Shown: piece after piece, positions 15,587 to 18,148 of the stretch
How positions within the stretch are numbered: position 1 is the stretch's first letter
Layout of the letters: every line of letters starts with the position of its first letter
Source: an uncultured Megasphaera sp.
Lineage (GTDB): Bacteria; Bacillota; Negativicutes; Veillonellales; Megasphaeraceae
Length of the DNA: 18,148 nt
NCBI RefSeq assembly: GCF_958350005.1
Contig: NZ_CATWFF010000023.1
Location: forward strand, 1 to 18,148
Direction of reading: 5' to 3'
Notes under the pieces: generated by a model
Databases searched by the model: none
What the model was told of the DNA's origin: nothing
Seen by the model: the letters and a program-made list of their open reading frames with translations, nothing else
Position numbers and translations under genes: made by a program

Positions 15587-16522
15587 ATGCGTGTATTAGT
15601 TACAGGAGGAGCCGGGTTTATCGGTTCCCATGTGGTTCGGAAAGTATTGGATATGGGCCATGATGTGTGGGTCATGGATGATCTGCGCCACGGCCTGCGA
15701 AGTAATATACCGGAGCAGGCTGGCTATATCTGCATGGATGTTAACAGTCCACTGGTCGGCACTATTCTGGCGCGGGGAAATTTTGATGCCATTATTCACC
15801 TGGCAGCGCAGACCCGCGTCGATACGTCGCTGAACGATCCACAACTGGATACCCATGAAAATGTCATGGGCACGGTTCATCTCCTGGAAGGGGCACGGCA
15901 GGCCGGCATCAGACGCATTGTCTTTGCCTCTTCGGCTGCCGTGTATGGCAATCCGCCGGAGCAGGCCCTGCCCCTTGCGGAAACCTATCGGGGACAGCCC
16001 GTATCGTTTTATGGTCTCAGCAAAGGGACGGCTGAAGCGTATCTGCAGCTGTATCAGCAGCAGTACGGCCTGGAGTATGTTATTCTTCGCTTTGCCAATG
16101 TCTATGGTGAACGAAAGAAAATTGACGACGAAGGCGGGGTCATTAATGTCTTTGCCAAACGGGCTGCAGCAGGTCTTCCGATTACGATATACGGTGATGG
16201 CCGACAGTCCCGCGATTACATTTACGTCGGTGACATCGTAACTGGCATTATTGCCGCCTTGTATACATCGCACGTCAATGAGGTGTACAACCTGAGTACG
16301 GGAACGGCTGTTACGCTGGAAGAAGTACTCGCTATGATACGATACACGAGTCAAAAAGAAATACAGCCTGTCATGGCCGACCGGCGCAGCGGCGATATTT
16401 ACCATTCCGTCCTATCCAGTCACAAAGCGGCTGCCCAGCTGGACTGGAAGCCGGCTATGACGCTGGCCAATGGCATTGCCCGGACGTACCAGTACTATCT
16501 GTCCGGTCAGTATAACCAGTAA
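15587..16522 (+). CDS. NAD-dependent sugar-nucleotide epimerase/dehydratase (extended SDR, GalE-like)
   Basis: A 311-residue cytosolic extended short-chain dehydrogenase. The NAD-binding motif GGAGFIGSHVV is at residues 7-17. HLAAQ follows near residue 70. The catalytic triad is represented by SSAAVYG and by YGLSK (Y and K of YxxxK), and RFANVYGERK and GDGRQSRDYIYVGD are family signatures for nucleotide-sugar binding. The closest group is the UDP-glucose/UDP-GlcNAc 4-epimerase type, but the substrate cannot be fixed from sequence, so no symbol is given. GGAAGGG lies 5 nt before the ATG. It forms a two-gene operon with the GT39 glycosyltransferase, whose ribosome binding site starts right at its stop. 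It may supply the donor sugar, or its precursor, for that enzyme. Confidence 0.9.
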   Translation: MRVLVTGGAGFIGSHVVRKVLDMGHDVWVMDDLRHGLRSNIPEQAGYICMDVNSPLVGTILARGNFDAIIHLAAQTRVDTSLNDPQLDTHENVMGTVHLLEGARQAGIRRIVFASSAAVYGNPPEQALPLAETYRGQPVSFYGLSKGTAEAYLQLYQQQYGLEYVILRFANVYGERKKIDDEGGVINVFAKRAAAGLPITIYGDGRQSRDYIYVGDIVTGIIAALYTSHVNEVYNLSTGTAVTLEEVLAMIRYTSQKEIQPVMADRRSGDIYHSVLSSHKAAAQLDWKPAMTLANGIARTYQYYLSGQYNQ

Positions 16523-16536
16523 AGGAGATGCTGGGT

Positions 16537-18027
16537 ATGAAACTTGCTGTACCATCTCCTGTATGGATATTGCTTCTGGCTGCTGCCATTGTCTGCTTCT
16601 TTGGCAATCATCTCGTCGTTATTACCGATCCTGTCGAATCCAATTATGTGCTGACGGCAAAGGAAATGCTGGCATCAGGAGACTATCTGTCGCCGCGCAT
16701 CTTTGGCGCGTACTGGTATGATAAGCCTGTCTTATTCTACTGGGAACTGATGGCTGCATTTTCCGTCTTCGGCAGTACTGAATTTGCTGCCCGCTTTTTC
16801 TCTGCCTTGTTTGGCGTCATCAGCATTGGTCTGGCCTATTGGTTTGCAGCACGCATATATGACCGGAAAACAGGGTTCATTACGGGCCTGGTATTGCTCA
16901 CATCGCTGGAATATTTCTATATTTCCAAAGCCGTTATTACGGATATGACCTTGTTTGCCACCTTTTCGGCATCACTCATTTTCTTTTATATTGCCTACAG
17001 TGAAAACCGGCCGAAGTGGTATTACGCGGCCTATGTCAGCGCAGCCATTGCGGTGCTGACGAAAGGGCCTGTCGGCTTTATTCAGCCTGGCCTGATCATT
17101 TTGGTCTTTTTAATCCTGCGCAGGGATATGAACACCCTCTTTTTTCACATGAAATTGTATTCCGGCATAGGTCTGGTTCTTGTTCTGTCTGGTTTGTGGT
17201 ATATTCCCATGTACTGGCTTCATGGCAGTGAATTCCTGATTCAGTTTTTAGGGGTTCATAATTTTCTGCGGGCTACTGTATCGGAACATCCAAAATTTGA
17301 TGTGTGGTACTATTATATCGTTATCTTTGTATTGGGCTGGATGCCCTGGGTCGCCACGCTGCCCCTGGCGGTCAGACACTATCAGCCTGCCCGGCGTTTT
17401 AAGGTCGTCTGGCATCGGTATGGCCTTCGAAATGTCCTGACATCGCTGGATATGCGCCAGCAGTTTCTTCTGTCCTGGGGACTGGTAGTCGTCCTCTTTT
17501 ATCAGTGTATGGCCACGAAATACGTGACCTATACCTTTCCCTATATGATTCCCGTGGCCATTGGCTTTGCGTCGTATTTGAAAGATCATGAAGTTATGGT
17601 CCAAAGGGTCAGTGCCATCATGGTCGCCGCATATATGCTGCTTACGGTGTTTGTAGCGGCACCGTTATGCCGGGATGCATCTGCGTACAGTGCGGCCCAG
17701 GTGCTGCAGCAGACGGCAGACCCTGATGCCTGCATCGTGTCCTATGGAGGCCGGTATCCTGTATCTCTTACCTATTATTCCGGGTTTGTTGCCCAGTGTC
17801 TCAAACCGGCAGCGGAACTGGCCGCGGCCCGGCCTGAAGGGCTTAGCTGGAACGTAAAAAATAGAATGCCCTTCTTGGCTATAGAAGCTATTCCGAGGAA
17901 TCGAAATGTCTTTGCCGTCATTCACGAATCAGAACGGAGATCCTTTGAAACCAATGTGCCTGGCCATTGGCGATTCTTGTATCAGTGTGATGAATGGATG
18001 GTTTATGAACAGACTGCTTCGGTGTAA
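16537..18027 (+). CDS. Glycosyltransferase family 39 (ArnT/PMT-like) integral membrane protein
   Basis: A polytopic membrane glycosyltransferase of 496 residues that should use a polyprenyl-phosphate-linked sugar on the outer face of the inner membrane. After the first helix, ITDPVESNYVLTAKEMLASGDYLSP (D31, E34) corresponds to the DExRY-type acidic loop of ArnT, and the following YWYDKPVLFYW stretch is also conserved. AVLTKGPVGF and the FWYY-like DVWYYYIVIFVLGWMPW segment match further ArnT-like blocks. About 11-12 hydrophobic helices lie in the first 360 residues, and a C-terminal soluble portion of about 130 residues follows. An in-frame ATG at 16528 touches the AAAGGAG, so the ATG at 16537, 9 nt from it, is preferred. 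In diderms such enzymes modify lipid A or other envelope glycolipids. No other arn genes are in the window, so the attached sugar is unknown. Confidence 0.87.
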   Translation: MKLAVPSPVWILLLAAAIVCFFGNHLVVITDPVESNYVLTAKEMLASGDYLSPRIFGAYWYDKPVLFYWELMAAFSVFGSTEFAARFFSALFGVISIGLAYWFAARIYDRKTGFITGLVLLTSLEYFYISKAVITDMTLFATFSASLIFFYIAYSENRPKWYYAAYVSAAIAVLTKGPVGFIQPGLIILVFLILRRDMNTLFFHMKLYSGIGLVLVLSGLWYIPMYWLHGSEFLIQFLGVHNFLRATVSEHPKFDVWYYYIVIFVLGWMPWVATLPLAVRHYQPARRFKVVWHRYGLRNVLTSLDMRQQFLLSWGLVVVLFYQCMATKYVTYTFPYMIPVAIGFASYLKDHEVMVQRVSAIMVAAYMLLTVFVAAPLCRDASAYSAAQVLQQTADPDACIVSYGGRYPVSLTYYSGFVAQCLKPAAELAAARPEGLSWNVKNRMPFLAIEAIPRNRNVFAVIHESERRSFETNVPGHWRFLYQCDEWMVYEQTASV

Positions 18028-18072
18028 CTGGTTACGGGAGACGATATAAACTGTGTTCATCCTGGTAAGTGG

Positions 18073-18106
18073 CTGTTACACAACTGTGACAATTACCGTG
18101 TATACT
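18073..18106 (+). promoter_or_regulatory. Pho-box-like promoter upstream of the right-edge gene
   Basis: CTGTTAC-ACAA-CTGTGAC (18073-18090) is a direct repeat with 11-bp period that agrees with the enterobacterial Pho box (two CTGTCAT-type heptamers with a 4-bp A-rich spacer) at about 14 of 18 positions. The -10 TATACT (18101-18106) begins exactly 10 bp after it, the spacing known for PhoB-activated promoters. There is no independent -35 hexamer. It suggests that the gene starting at 18137 responds to phosphate limitation. Confidence 0.55.
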
Positions 18107-18136
18107 GTAGATAAATCAAACGAAGGAGTGATACCT

Positions 18137-18148
18137 ATGATGAAGCAG
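18137..18148 (+). CDS. Start of an unidentified gene, cut by the window edge
   Basis: Only four codons (MMKQ) are present. The start is supported by AAGGAG (18123-18128), 8 nt before the ATG at 18137, and by a promoter 31 nt upstream. A second ATG at 18140 is also possible. The product cannot be read. The Pho-box-like promoter makes a phosphate-acquisition protein, such as the PstS binding protein, a reasonable guess, but nothing in the four codons shows it. Confidence 0.6.

Overview
The window looks like chromosomal DNA of a low-to-mid GC Firmicute, most likely a diderm Negativicute of the Megasphaera/Veillonellaceae type. The basis is the topA-trmFO-hslV-hslU order with a Bacillus-like HslV N-terminus, strong AGGAGG ribosome binding sites, and an ArnT-like lipid glycosyltransferase that makes sense in a cell with an outer membrane. 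The taxonomic call is inference from gene content, not a database match. No rRNA, tRNA, CRISPR array, insertion sequence or phage gene was seen, and coding density is high.

Region 1 (1-6865, all +) is a housekeeping operon. DNA topoisomerase I (topA), the folate/FAD-dependent tRNA m5U54 methyltransferase (trmFO) and the HslV protease and HslU unfoldase are tightly spaced or overlapping. A PUA-domain class I SAM rRNA methyltransferase (RlmI/COG1092 type) follows. Region 2 (6866-10159, +) has its own extended -10 promoter and a 13-bp palindrome at the expected transcription start. It encodes threonine synthase (thrC), an EamA/DMT-type exporter with a TTG start, and a TVP38/TMEM64 (VTT) membrane protein, and it ends at a strong intrinsic terminator.

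Region 3 (10160-13076) holds two convergent genes that meet with no intergenic base: a DHA1-type MFS efflux protein (+) and a membrane-anchored spermidine-synthase-like protein (-). Region 4 (13077-15446, +) is a two-component system, a HAMP sensor kinase and an OmpR-family regulator overlapping by 23 nt, closed by a second intrinsic terminator. Region 5 (15447-18027, +) holds an extended-SDR sugar-nucleotide epimerase and a GT39/ArnT-like integral-membrane glycosyltransferase. At the right edge, a Pho-box-like promoter leads into a gene of which only four codons are present.

The most interesting signal is regulatory. The promoter in front of the two-component system and the promoter in front of the epimerase/glycosyltransferase pair share an ungapped 44-bp block (32 of 44 identical by hand alignment). 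Both carry direct repeats at about 11-bp spacing, with PmrA-box-like TTTAnG-N5-TTTAnG geometry, placed where a -35 element would be. The encoded OmpR-type regulator therefore probably activates its own operon and the downstream genes, giving a candidate PmrAB-like envelope-sugar modification module. A polyamine-synthase-like gene is transcribed divergently from it.
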